A stretch of 40,967 nt of DNA from Clostridia bacterium (GTDB taxonomy: Bacteria; Bacillota; Clostridia; UBA1381). Location: NCBI GenBank assembly GCA_017443895.1, contig JAFSXU010000038.1:1-40967 (forward strand), read 5' to 3'. Under the pieces are notes generated by a model that was not told the DNA's origin, did no database searches, and worked only from the letters and a program-made list of their open reading frames with translations. A program made the translations under genes and the position numbers. This document shows, piece by piece, positions 10,775-18,547 of the stretch; the first letter of the stretch is position 1, and each line of letters starts with the position of its first letter.

Positions 10775-10803
10775 ATACTATCACAAAAACCACCCTTTGT
10801 CAA
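10775..10803 (-). promoter_or_regulatory. SigA promoter of rpoBC
   Basis: Minus strand TTGACA (10798-10803), 17-base spacer, TAGTAT (10775-10780). It lies just downstream of the terminator that closes the preceding regulator genes, so rpoBC starts its own transcript. Confidence 0.8.
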
Positions 10804-10844
10804 TACGGAAAATTTGATTTTTTCGTATTTTTTTGTACAAAAAA

Positions 10845-10873
10845 ACAGTAACCATAATGCGGTTACTGCTATT
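10845..10873 (-). terminator. Terminator of the small regulator operon
   Basis: On the minus strand AGTAACC, loop GCATTAT, GGTTACT is followed by GTTTTTTTG. It separates the XRE/ribbon-helix-helix genes from rpoB. Confidence 0.85.
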
Positions 10874-10893
10874 TTTGTATTTACACCCTTAAA

Positions 10894-11091
10894 TTACTTA
10901 TTTCCATACATTTCTTCTATTAAATCCTGCGTAATTTCCCCATTCTGATTTTCAAATTCACAAACACACTTCTTTACAAGCTGTTCAAGCTGTTTATTTG
11001 ATGTCCTGCCCTCGTATTTTGCAATATATTGCAGTTTGTCAAGTAATACCCTGTCTATTCTCATTGTATAGCGCGGTAATTTATCTTTCAT
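10894..11091 (-). CDS. Arc-like ribbon-helix-helix small protein
   Basis: 65 residues. The segment RYTMRIDRVLLDKLQYIAKYEGRTSNKQLEQLV has the strand-helix-helix pattern of Arc/MetJ-type DNA-binding proteins: a short basic-polar strand (TMRID), helix A, a turn with GRTSNKQ, and helix B. Such proteins bind DNA as dimers. The ATG overlaps the stop of the upstream XRE gene by 4 bases (ATGA), so translation is coupled. A terminator follows. Role and target are unknown; an antitoxin-like or accessory regulator role is possible, but no toxin is adjacent. Confidence 0.75.
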   Translation of the reverse strand: MKDKLPRYTMRIDRVLLDKLQYIAKYEGRTSNKQLEQLVKKCVCEFENQNGEITQDLIEEMYGNK

Positions 11092-11366
11092 AATCTTTTT
11101 ACCTCGTTAAATGGTATATCGGGAAATTTAATATTTAACAAATCCCCTGCTTTCATATCCAAAGCATCAGCTATATTATATAAAACCTCAACCGAAAACG
11201 GGCGAATGATGTTAGGTGCTTCAATCGAGCTTAAATGTGAACGGCTTATGTGAGCCATATCCGCAAGTTTTTCCTGAGATAAGCCTTTCATTTTCCGTAT
11301 AGCCGCAATGGTTAAGCCTAATTCAATAAAACGATCACGGTTTCTAAATTCTATATCCTTGCTCAT
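11088..11366 (-). CDS. XRE-family HTH regulator
   Basis: 92 residues. The helix-turn-helix covers about residues 14-72: IAAIRKMKGLSQEKLADMAHISRSHLSSIEA with the typical LSQEKLA and second recognition helix SRSHLSSIE, followed by ALDMKAGDLL. The start has GGAGGTGTTATAATG. It shares a 150-bp divergent promoter region with the SLOG-fold gene at 11517, so it may repress itself and that gene. It overlaps the ribbon-helix-helix gene by 4 bases. Confidence 0.88.
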   Translation of the reverse strand: MSKDIEFRNRDRFIELGLTIAAIRKMKGLSQEKLADMAHISRSHLSSIEAPNIIRPFSVEVLYNIADALDMKAGDLLNIKFPDIPFNEVKRL

Positions 11367-11442
11367 TATAACACCTCCAAAGATTTATATAGTGTTATTA
11401 TAACTTGCCATTATATAAAAATCTGTCCTTATGGTTGAGCCA

Positions 11443-11471
11443 TTGACTAATATATTGAGCAATAGTATAAT
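11443..11471 (+). promoter_or_regulatory. SigA promoter of the SLOG-fold gene
   Basis: TTGACT, 17-base spacer, TATAAT. Flanking it are ATCTGTC (11421-11427) and its inverted copy GACAGAT (about 11500-11506), which could be operator half sites for the divergent XRE protein. Confidence 0.75.
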
Positions 11472-11516
11472 ATTTAAATGAATTTACTATTATATTAGAC
11501 AGATAGAGGTGTTTTT

Positions 11517-11957
11517 ATGTCCGTAACATTTTGCGGTCATGGCGATATATACTATGACAGCGATATTAAACAAAGCCTTCAAAAAGAGATAGAAACTGCA
11601 ATAAAGCGTGATGAAACGGAGTTTTTACTCGGTGGGTACGGAAATTTTGATTTATTGGCAGCCACCGTTCTTAAAAATTTGAAGTCAAAATATCCAAAAA
11701 TCAAATCCACGCTTGTTACTCCGTACATAGACAAGAAATATGATACCAATTTATACGATGAGAGTGTTTATCCGCCATTGGAGAATGTTCCCAAAAAATT
11801 TGCCATAATTAAAAGAAATGAATGGACGGTTGATAAATCCAATCTGATTATTGCATATGTAAAACACAGCTGGGGCGGTGCCTCACGGACACTTAACTAT
11901 GCCGTTAAAAAGAAGAAAGACATAGTTAATCTTGCAAATCAAAACTCAAATACCTGA
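11517..11957 (+). CDS. SLOG-fold (DprA/YpsA-like) protein
   Basis: 146 residues. MSVTFCGHGDIYY at the N-terminus, EFLLGGYGNFDLLAATVL at 36-53 and the DKSNLIIAYVKHSWGGASRTLNYA segment near the C-terminus fit the Rossmann-like SLOG superfamily (SMF/DprA, LOG, YpsA), in which the glycine-rich loops bind nucleotides. The ligand and job of this subgroup are not known to me. The start has GAGGTG and a near-consensus promoter. It is divergent from an XRE/ribbon-helix-helix pair, which suggests regulation by that pair. Some SLOG proteins act as nucleotide sensors in defence systems, but no effector gene is next to it here. Confidence 0.7.
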   Translation: MSVTFCGHGDIYYDSDIKQSLQKEIETAIKRDETEFLLGGYGNFDLLAATVLKNLKSKYPKIKSTLVTPYIDKKYDTNLYDESVYPPLENVPKKFAIIKRNEWTVDKSNLIIAYVKHSWGGASRTLNYAVKKKKDIVNLANQNSNT

Positions 11958-12054
11958 TTTGGGTATAATGGGGGTTTTCATTTTAGGCTATTGAAATAAA
12001 TTTAAAAACGCTGTATAATATAGGCAGTTAAATTGATAATTTACGGAGATACCA

Positions 12055-13029
12055 ATGTACGGATACACTATTTTTCATGAGGATATTTTAAATTCGCTTA
12101 TTAAATCGGTACGCTCAAACCTTGCATCGCAGACCTATATTTTTGAGGGTGATGCAGGGCTTAATTTGCTTGATGCGGCAAAGCTGTTTGCAATGGCGCT
12201 CACCTGTGAAAACACCGACACCGCACCTTGTAACACCTGCCATGTTTGCCACGAATCAAGCGTTGGGACAAATCCCGATATAATTATGGTTGAAAAGCCC
12301 TCGGACAGAAAATCAATCGGCGTTGACCCGATAAGGGATTTAACGGCAGATGTTATTATAAAGCCGTTCCACGGGCTAAGAAAGGTATATATTATCCGTG
12401 AAGGCGACCTATTGACCGCCGAGGCGCAAAACGCCCTTTTAAAAACACTTGAAGAACCGCCCTCATATGCGGTATTTATAATCATCACGACAAACCGAAA
12501 TTTAATGCTTCAAACAGTCCTCTCCCGTGCAACGGTAGTATTCTTCCCACCTGTAAAGGACGGCGTTATAAGAAACTACCTTGACGAGCACTATCCCGAG
12601 GCGCAGAACAAGGAAATGCTTGTTAAGCTCGCAGGCGGAATACCCAAAGAAATCGACAATATGATGGAGGACGAACAGTTTTATGTAACACGGCGTGAGG
12701 CGGCAGGAAAGCTCCCTCTTTTGCTCACAAAAAACAAACTCTACGCATTTGACATACAAAAATACCTTGTCGATAACAAGGACGATGTACAAAAAATACT
12801 CAATATGTGGATTTTAATGCTAAGAGATGTGCTTATAATATCCTTGGGCGAGGCGGATCGGGCAATAAATACCGACCTGTCCTCAGAGCTTGTACCGCTT
12901 GCACAAAAGGTCAGCCCGAAAATTTTGGTATCGGCAATTGACGAGATTTACTCCGCACTCTCCATGCTAAACCGAAATGTCAGCCTGAAATCTGTTGCAC
13001 TTCGCCTTCCGCTCCGCATAAACAGATAA
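12055..13029 (+). CDS. holB: DNA polymerase III delta-prime subunit
   Basis: 324 residues, a AAA+ clamp-loader subunit. Residues 31-38 (EGDAGLNL) are a degenerate P-loop without the Lys-Thr of a working ATPase, as expected for delta-prime. Four cysteines C51, C59, C62 and C65 form the clamp-loader zinc module. EAQNALLKTLEEPPSYAVFIIITTN is the conserved DEAH-region equivalent, and LSRAT replaces the usual SRC sensor motif. The start ATG follows GGAGAT; a TATAAT lies at about 12013-12020. It stands alone between the SLOG gene and the AbrB-type gene rather than in the tmk-holB cluster common in Firmicutes. Confidence 0.9.
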   Translation: MYGYTIFHEDILNSLIKSVRSNLASQTYIFEGDAGLNLLDAAKLFAMALTCENTDTAPCNTCHVCHESSVGTNPDIIMVEKPSDRKSIGVDPIRDLTADVIIKPFHGLRKVYIIREGDLLTAEAQNALLKTLEEPPSYAVFIIITTNRNLMLQTVLSRATVVFFPPVKDGVIRNYLDEHYPEAQNKEMLVKLAGGIPKEIDNMMEDEQFYVTRREAAGKLPLLLTKNKLYAFDIQKYLVDNKDDVQKILNMWILMLRDVLIISLGEADRAINTDLSSELVPLAQKVSPKILVSAIDEIYSALSMLNRNVSLKSVALRLPLRINR

Positions 13030-13032
13030 AAC

Positions 13033-13061
13033 TTGACAAATTATTCCAAATTTGGTATAAT
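13033..13061 (+). promoter_or_regulatory. Consensus SigA promoter of the AbrB-type gene
   Basis: TTGACA, 17-base spacer, TATAAT: a perfect match. It begins 4 bases after the holB stop codon, so the AbrB-type gene has an independent strong start. Confidence 0.9.
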
Positions 13062-13106
13062 TATTGTAAAATAACATATAATATTTATGGAAAGGAGTTT
13101 TATATT

Positions 13107-13355
13107 ATGAAATCAATAGGTATAGTAAGGAAGGTTGATGAGCTTGGCAGAATTGTATTGCCAAAGGAATTGAGAACCCAGTTTGAAATAGAGGAAAAAG
13201 ATCCTCTTGAAATTTACACAGAGGACGATAAGATAATTTTAAAGAAATACGAGCCACAGTGCATATTCTGTAAGGATGCAACGGATGTGTTTGTGTTCAA
13301 GGGCAAAAACATCTGCCCGCATTGCGCAAAGGAAATAATGGGAATTGTAAAATAA
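13107..13355 (+). CDS. AbrB/SpoVT-family transition-state-type regulator
   Basis: 82 residues. MKSIGIVRKVDELGRIVLPKELRTQFEIEEKDPLEIY is the swapped-hairpin AbrB DNA-binding domain. The C-terminus carries C52-x2-C55 and C70-x2-C73, a zinc-ribbon-like knuckle seen in many clostridial AbrB paralogues. AAAGGAG precedes the ATG. The family contains global regulators of post-exponential genes; the specific targets here cannot be read from the sequence. Confidence 0.92.
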   Translation: MKSIGIVRKVDELGRIVLPKELRTQFEIEEKDPLEIYTEDDKIILKKYEPQCIFCKDATDVFVFKGKNICPHCAKEIMGIVK

Positions 13356-13360
13356 ATTTT

Positions 13361-13396
13361 AAAGCCTGCGATTATATGGTCGCAGGCTTTAATTTT
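13361..13396. terminator. Bidirectional terminator between convergent genes
   Basis: AAAGCCTGCGA, loop of 8, TCGCAGGCTTT, followed by AATTTT; A-rich sequence on the left gives a T tract on the minus strand too. It serves the AbrB-type gene and the exchanger gene. Confidence 0.88.
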
Positions 13397-13404
13397 GAAA
13401 ATAT

Positions 13405-14385
13405 TTAAAACAAGTTTATAATTCCATAGCTACGCATCATAATAAATGCAAAGTAGCACCCATAAAACACAAGCATAAACACGCCCGTTCCGCGTGTAAA
13501 TTTTTCTTTTTTATAAAGCGGTACAAAGAGTATCAGGCTCATAATTACCAGCAGCGCCAAATCAAACAGCGGTTCTTTATACTGGATAATCATTTCAACC
13601 GTCGGCACAATCGGGTGCACCGCCGCACTTACGCCCAAAATCATCCACAGATTAAATATGTTTGAGCCTAAAATATTGCCGAGTGCAATATCTGTTTGTC
13701 CCTTTCTTGCGGCTATTACCGAGGTTACAAGCTCAGGCAGGGATGTTCCAAACGCCACAACCGTAAGTGCAACAAAGGTCTCCGTCATACCAAGTGCAAG
13801 AGCCAGATTTTTTGCGCCCTTTACGACCAGCTCGCCTCCGCCGACAACTGCCGACAAGCCTAAAATTATATATAGCGCACACTTTAGAGGCGGCAGGGAT
13901 TTTATATCCTCAACCTCTACCGTTTCTTTTCCGCTTTTTGCTGATTTTATAAGCATTATGACATAAAGGATAATTGCCGCCAAAAATACTATGCCGTCAG
14001 CTCTGCCAAGTCGCATACCTACCGCGCCCAGTACCAGCATCGACACCGCCGCAACAAGCGATATTAAATAATCACGCTTTAGAATTTTTCGGGTTGCGGG
14101 AATTGTGGTTATAACTGCGCTTATGCCGAGTATCAAAAAGAAGTTCATAATATTTGACCCGACAACATTACCCATTGCAATTGCATTCGAGCCGGCAAGC
14201 GCCGCCGATAATGAAACCGCAAGCTCCGGCGCAGATGTACCGAATGCTATAACCGTAAGGCCTATAACCATGGTCGGGATATTAAAGAGCTTTGCAAGCG
14301 CCGCCGCACCGTCTACAAAGTAATCCGCACCCTTTACCAAAAGCACAAACCCTATTACCAAAAATAAAATATCTAAAGCTATCAT
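13405..14385 (-). CDS. Calcium/sodium antiporter (CaCA family)
   Basis: 326 residues, about ten hydrophobic segments. Two inverted alpha repeats are visible: MVIGLTVIAFGTSAPELAVS then GNVVGSNIMNFFLILG in the first half, and FVALTVVAFGTSLPELVTS then GNILGSNIFNLWMILG in the second. The GTSxPE and GSNI motifs hold the ion-binding acidic and polar residues of K+-dependent or YrbG-like Ca2+/Na+ exchangers. It lies in the inner membrane. The ATG has AAGGAG 12-13 bases upstream. It is downstream of proA but a terminator-like hairpin separates them. Confidence 0.93.
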   Translation of the reverse strand: MIALDILFLVIGFVLLVKGADYFVDGAAALAKLFNIPTMVIGLTVIAFGTSAPELAVSLSAALAGSNAIAMGNVVGSNIMNFFLILGISAVITTIPATRKILKRDYLISLVAAVSMLVLGAVGMRLGRADGIVFLAAIILYVIMLIKSAKSGKETVEVEDIKSLPPLKCALYIILGLSAVVGGGELVVKGAKNLALALGMTETFVALTVVAFGTSLPELVTSVIAARKGQTDIALGNILGSNIFNLWMILGVSAAVHPIVPTVEMIIQYKEPLFDLALLVIMSLILFVPLYKKEKFTRGTGVFMLVFYGCYFAFIMMRSYGIINLF

Positions 14386-14404
14386 TATTTGTCATTACTC
14401 CTTT

Positions 14405-14435
14405 AAAAAACTGTCCGCCAAAGCCATGGACACAG
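14405..14435 (-). terminator. Probable terminator of proBA
   Basis: On the minus strand TGTCC, loop of 11, GGACA followed by GTTTTTT, 16 bases after the proA stop. The stem is short, so some read-through into the exchanger gene is likely. Confidence 0.55.
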
Positions 14436-14450
14436 CTTGATTATTAAGAT

Positions 14451-15707
14451 TTACTCCCTCACCTGTCCGTTGCCGTATACGATATATTTTACGGAGGTCA
14501 GCGCATCAAGTCCCATGGGGCCTCTTGCGTGCATTTTCTGTGTGGAAATGCCAATCTCCGCACCAAACCCGAACTCGAAGCCGTCGGTAAATCGGGTGGA
14601 GGCATTAACATAAACCGCCGCCGCATCAACCTCATTTAAAAACTGCTGTGAGTGGTTATAATTTGTGGTTATAATCGCCTCGGAATGTTTGGTGTTATAT
14701 TTATTGATATGAGCGATTGCCTCATTTATATCACTTACTACCTTAACCGAAATTATATAATCGTTATATTCTGTATAATAGTCCTCCTCGGTTGCCACAG
14801 ATATATTATCCTTACCCCAGATATTTTTCGATACCTCATCGGCACGGATTTCGACATTATTCTTTATAAGCGCATCAAAAATTACAGGCACAAACTCCTC
14901 TGCAATATCCTTATGAATAAGCAAGCTCTCCGCCGCATTGCATACTGACGGACGCTGTACCTTGGCATTTAAGATAACCTTTGTTGCCAAATCCATATCG
15001 TATTCGTTATCAACATACACATGGCAGTTTCCTGCCGCCGTTTCAACCACGGGCACGGTCGCATTCTCGACAACGCTCTTTATTAAGCCTTTACCTCCAC
15101 GAGGTATGAGCATATCTATATATCCGCTCATTTTCATAAGCTCAACAGACGCCTCTCTTGATGTGTCCTCAACTAAGTTTAAAGCTCCCTCGGGTATACC
15201 TTGACTGTATGCGGCATTTTGCATAATCTCCATTATCGCCTTGTTTGAGTTTATCGCATCAGATCCCCCACGCAATATGCACACATTCGAGGTTTTAAGG
15301 CACAAAGCCGCCGCATCAACCGTAACATTCGGGCGAGCCTCATAAATTATTGCAATAACGCCCATCGGGACTACCTTTGTGCCTATCAAAAGACCGTTGG
15401 GTCGTTTCCACATACTTTTTACACTGCCTATGGGGTCGGATAATGCACAAACCTCGTCAACTCCCTTTGCAATACTTAAAATCCTGTCCCTTGTAAGAGT
15501 AAGGCGGTCAATCATTGTCTGTCTTACGCCGTTTGCCTTGGCGTTTTCTATATCAAGCTTGTTTGCCTCGATAATTTTATCCGCATTTTCAACCAACGCT
15601 TTTGAGATTTCGGACAATGCCCTGTCCTTTACCTCGGTCGTTACGGTCGCCATTTTGTACATGGCTTCCCTTGCAAGATTACCTTTTTTCAGTAGCTCAT
15701 CTCTCAT
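14451..15707 (-). CDS. proA: Glutamate-5-semialdehyde dehydrogenase
   Basis: 418 residues. It reduces glutamyl-5-phosphate with NADPH to glutamate-5-semialdehyde, the second step of proline synthesis in the cytosol. Seen are IIYEARPNVTVDAAALCLKTSNVCILRGGSDA (cofactor region, about 118-150), the VPVVETAAGNCHVYVD segment, the catalytic cysteine in VQRPSVCNAAESLLIH near 255, and FTDGFEFGFGAEIGISTQKMHARGPMGLDALTS near the end. AAAGGAG lies 9 bases before the ATG. It follows proB in the same direction; the 218-bp gap between them is filled by a palindromic repeat element. Confidence 0.97.
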   Translation of the reverse strand: MRDELLKKGNLAREAMYKMATVTTEVKDRALSEISKALVENADKIIEANKLDIENAKANGVRQTMIDRLTLTRDRILSIAKGVDEVCALSDPIGSVKSMWKRPNGLLIGTKVVPMGVIAIIYEARPNVTVDAAALCLKTSNVCILRGGSDAINSNKAIMEIMQNAAYSQGIPEGALNLVEDTSREASVELMKMSGYIDMLIPRGGKGLIKSVVENATVPVVETAAGNCHVYVDNEYDMDLATKVILNAKVQRPSVCNAAESLLIHKDIAEEFVPVIFDALIKNNVEIRADEVSKNIWGKDNISVATEEDYYTEYNDYIISVKVVSDINEAIAHINKYNTKHSEAIITTNYNHSQQFLNEVDAAAVYVNASTRFTDGFEFGFGAEIGISTQKMHARGPMGLDALTSVKYIVYGNGQVRE

Positions 15708-15761
15708 GAAAATATCTCCTTTTAGTGGAAATTTATTTTTAAATACATTTTCTCAGTTTAA

Positions 15762-15927
15762 GACAAAGGAGAAGCGAGTAGGTTGCCGATTTGAGTGAGC
15801 GGTGCTGTTTATGCACCGCAAAGATGTGCGGCAGCCGTTAGGCTGACTTTTGGCTTTGCCAAAAGTTGCTGACCATAAGGTACCGCCCCGAACGAAAATC
15901 GGTAAGATACGACGCTTATCGTTTGTC
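15762..15927. repeat. Palindromic repeat element between proB and proA
   Basis: 166 bp with imperfect inverted ends: the left end GACAAAGGAGAAGCG matches the reverse complement of the right end, GACAAACGATAAGCG, and pairing continues inward (TTGCCGATTTGAG with TTACCGATTTTCG). The middle holds further hairpins, including ACTTTTGGC-TTT-GCCAAAAGT. The right end overlaps the proB stop codon by 2 bases. A shorter relative lies at 16761-16868. Confidence 0.8.
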
Positions 15928-16720
15928 ATTTGGCTATAAACAGAGTTCCCTCTATTATTCCGTCTAAAATATTATATATAGCGTCTGTTTTTTCGCCGTT
16001 TGTTATAACCATATTTATACCATGCTCGGTTGCAATTTTTGCGGCGTCAAGCTTGGTTACCATTCCGCCCGTACCGCGCGCTGTTCCTGCGCCGTCTGCC
16101 ATACCTCGCACAGCGTCAACATCATATACAATGTCTAAAAGCTTTGCATTCTTATTCTTATGCGGATCGCTGTCATAAAGTCCGTCAATATCGGACAAAA
16201 GAATAAGTAAATCCGCATCAATGAGCTTTGCAACAACAGCGGATAAGGTATCGTTATCGCCTATCTCTATCTCGTCATACGATACGGTATCATTTTCGTT
16301 TACAATCGGGATTATGCCAAGCTGCAGGAGCCTGTTTACGGTGTTTTTAGTGTTTTCGGCACGCTTTGGAGTTTCTATATCCTCACGAGTCAATAAAATC
16401 TGCGCCACGCTATGGTTATAACCGCCGAAAATCCGATCATAGAGCATCATAAGCTCGCACTGGCCAACCGCCGCAATCGCCTGTTTTGTCACCATATCAT
16501 CGGGGCGCTTTTCCATGCCCAGCTTCCCGACCGCAACGCCTATTGCGCCAGAAGATACCAAAACAACCTCCCTGCCCTGATTTGCAAGGTCGCACAAGGT
16601 CATTGCAAGGCGGTCGATGCGCTTTAAGTTAAGGCTTCCGTTATCATATGTAAGAGTTGATGTTCCAACCTTTACAACTATTCGTTTTGATGATTTAATA
16701 CTGGATATTCCGTTTGCCAT
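15926..16720 (-). CDS. proB: Glutamate 5-kinase
   Basis: 264 residues from the chosen start. It phosphorylates glutamate with ATP, the first and feedback-controlled step of proline synthesis. Seen are KRIVVKVGTSTLTYDNG (phosphate loop), EVVLVSSGAIGVAVGKLG, PIVNENDTVSYDEIEIGDNDTLSAVVAKLIDADLLILLSDIDGLYDSDPH, and GTGGMVTKLDAAKIATEHGI. It has only the amino acid kinase domain and lacks the C-terminal PUA domain of the E. coli enzyme, as is common in Firmicutes. A longer open frame starts at 16789, but the MANGIS start at 16720 has AAAGGA upstream and removes 23 non-homologous residues encoded by repeat-adjacent DNA. Confidence 0.95.
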   Translation of the reverse strand: MANGISSIKSSKRIVVKVGTSTLTYDNGSLNLKRIDRLAMTLCDLANQGREVVLVSSGAIGVAVGKLGMEKRPDDMVTKQAIAAVGQCELMMLYDRIFGGYNHSVAQILLTREDIETPKRAENTKNTVNRLLQLGIIPIVNENDTVSYDEIEIGDNDTLSAVVAKLIDADLLILLSDIDGLYDSDPHKNKNAKLLDIVYDVDAVRGMADGAGTARGTGGMVTKLDAAKIATEHGINMVITNGEKTDAIYNILDGIIEGTLFIAK

Positions 16721-16760
16721 TTTTAATTTAATCCTTTCACAAAAGCAGCGGTATAAATGT

Positions 16761-16868
16761 GTAGGGTGGGAAAGAAGCAAGCAGGTCACAGTTTTGAGCG
16801 AGTGGTGCTGTATATAGATACCGCCCCGAGCGAAAAATGCGAGATGCGCCGCTTATTTCTCACCCTAC
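16761..16868. repeat. Palindromic repeat element in the proB leader
   Basis: 108 bp with inverted ends GTAGGGTGGGAAAGAAGC and GTAGGGTGAGAAATAAGC (the latter read on the minus strand). The core (TTGAGCGAGTGGTGCTGT and ACCGCCCCGAGCGAAAAA) matches the element at 15762-15927 but lacks about 50 bp of its interior. It sits in the transcribed leader of proB. Confidence 0.8.
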
Positions 16869-16884
16869 CTTTTATTTCCAGTTA

Positions 16885-16913
16885 ATTATAACGCAAGTTT
16901 TGGGATTTGTAAA
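16885..16913 (-). promoter_or_regulatory. SigA promoter of proBA
   Basis: Minus strand TTTACA (16908-16913), 17-base spacer, TATAAT (16885-16890). The transcript would carry the palindromic element as its 5' leader. Confidence 0.75.
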
Positions 16914-16932
16914 GGAAATACCGATACTATTC

Positions 16933-16961
16933 TTTACAATATTTTTATATTGTGATATAAT
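16933..16961 (+). promoter_or_regulatory. SigA promoter of the nucleoid protein/chromate operon
   Basis: TTTACA, 17-base spacer, TATAAT, about 26 bases before the start codon and divergent from the proBA promoter. Confidence 0.75.
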
Positions 16962-16987
16962 TCGGCTTTGAAAGGAATGATAAAAAA

Positions 16988-17992
16988 ATGATTGTAGCTA
17001 TAAAAAGTGCTGTTTTACATATTTTGGACTCGAATAACCGACTGCCCATGCTATCGGAGCATGAAATGGATGTATCGGACGGCATGATAAACACATACCT
17101 TACAGGGCATATTGAAAAGGTATATGACGATGCAAGTCACAGAAATGCGGAGTTTCGTTCAAACAGCGGTCTGAAGTTCCATATAAACCAATACTCATCG
17201 GGGAACGAGGATTTTGTTACCCTCTCACGAAACATAGGCGAGCGTGTTTTTGAAGGACTTATAAACACGCAGGACGGCGGAGTTTGCGACATTGCCGTTT
17301 GTGATTTAATCATAAACGAAAGAAGTGTAATAGGAATTTTAAAGCTAAACGATAAAGTTGGGTTTACACATCAGGTTTTAAAAGACGATACGGGGATTAC
17401 AAACACAATAATAAACCACTATTCAATACTCCCCACACAGACGCAAAAGGTCACAGAATACGCATTTATTGATACTGAGGATTTAACAATCCGATATAAG
17501 GGTGCAAAATACCCTATCGACGGGGAAAAGGTTGATTTATTTGCCGAGATTTTACTTGAATGTGATTATGAAATATCGTCAAGGGAGGCGGTAAACACCG
17601 TTACAAAAACGGCGAAGAAAATCACGGCCGAAAACGGCGGTGATACGATGGAAACGGTCGCAAAGATAAAGGAATGTGTGATAGAGAACATTGAGCAGAA
17701 AATTCCGTTTAAGACCGCCGATATTGCAGACCATATCTTTGACGGACGACCTGTAATGCGTGACGAGTTCAAGTCAAAAATGGAGCAGTCGGCAGTTCCC
17801 GACGAGATTGAGGTAAACAAGTATGTTACCAAAAAAATGACCTCGAATATTAAGCTTGTAACGGATACGGGAATTGAATTATCGTTCCCTGCCGAGTATT
17901 ACACAAACAGCAAGTATGTTGACATTATAAACAACGAGGACGGAACAATTTCAATTTCGATAAACAATATCGGGGAGCTTATAAACAAATAA
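16988..17992 (+). CDS. Nucleoid-associated protein, NdpA/YejK family
   Basis: 334 residues, the usual length of the 37-kDa nucleoid-associated protein family. Landmarks are the opening AVLHILDSNNRLPMLSEHEMD, FVTLSRNIGERVFEGLI near 80, CDIAVCDLIIN then VIGILKLNDKVGFTHQ, and the C-terminal segment ending in INNEDGTISISINNIGELINK. The E. coli member associates with the nucleoid; the molecular role in Firmicutes is not established. AAAGGA precedes the ATG. The chromate transporter genes follow 12 bases later, so all three are likely one transcript. Confidence 0.85.
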   Translation: MIVAIKSAVLHILDSNNRLPMLSEHEMDVSDGMINTYLTGHIEKVYDDASHRNAEFRSNSGLKFHINQYSSGNEDFVTLSRNIGERVFEGLINTQDGGVCDIAVCDLIINERSVIGILKLNDKVGFTHQVLKDDTGITNTIINHYSILPTQTQKVTEYAFIDTEDLTIRYKGAKYPIDGEKVDLFAEILLECDYEISSREAVNTVTKTAKKITAENGGDTMETVAKIKECVIENIEQKIPFKTADIADHIFDGRPVMRDEFKSKMEQSAVPDEIEVNKYVTKKMTSNIKLVTDTGIELSFPAEYYTNSKYVDIINNEDGTISISINNIGELINK

Positions 17993-18004
17993 GGAGTTTT
18001 GTAA

Positions 18005-18547
18005 ATGAAAGAGCTATGGGATTTATTTTTCACATTTGCAAAGATAGGTACATTTACCTTCGGCGGCGGACTTGCGATGCTGTCGCTTTTGCAGCGTGAA
18101 ATAGTTGAGAACAAGAAATGGGCGACGGATGAGGAGCTTTTGGACTACTATGCAATCGGGCAATGCACGCCCGGCATAATTGCGGTAAACACCGCAACAT
18201 TTGTAGGCGTTAAACGGCGCGGAGCTTTGGGCGGAATTGTTGCAACGCTCGGTATGATAACGCCGTCAATTATAATAATAACAGCCATTGCGGCATTTTT
18301 GAATATGTTTTTGGAATACGAAATTGTCGGGCATATCTTATCAGGCATTCGTGCCGCCGTTGCGGTGCTTATTATAAATGCGGTTATAACGCTCAGCAAA
18401 AAAGCGTTTGTGGATAAGATAACCGTAGGCATTGCAATTGTTACATTTATACTGTCGTGTATTTTTACATCGCTTTCGCCTATATTGGTTGTAATTTGCG
18501 CATCTATTTTAGGGATAGCGATAAAAGGAAGGGGTAAGGCAGAATGA
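18005..18547 (+). CDS. Chromate transporter subunit, first half
   Basis: 180 residues, one CHR domain. It has the signature FTFAKIGTFTFGGGLAMLSLLQREIV (15-40) and the IGQCTPGIIAVNTATFVG motif (59-76), followed by hydrophobic segments. In short-chain ChrA systems two half-size proteins of opposite topology act together in the membrane, and this is the first. The native substrate is uncertain; chromate is the tested ligand of the family. AAGGAG precedes the ATG. Its stop overlaps the next start by 4 bases (ATGA). Confidence 0.92.
   Translation: MKELWDLFFTFAKIGTFTFGGGLAMLSLLQREIVENKKWATDEELLDYYAIGQCTPGIIAVNTATFVGVKRRGALGGIVATLGMITPSIIIITAIAAFLNMFLEYEIVGHILSGIRAAVAVLIINAVITLSKKAFVDKITVGIAIVTFILSCIFTSLSPILVVICASILGIAIKGRGKAE

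Noticed and set aside
16721-16789. 23-residue N-terminal extension of ProB
   Set aside because: Not part of the kinase fold and next to a repeat; the ATG at 16720 is better placed.
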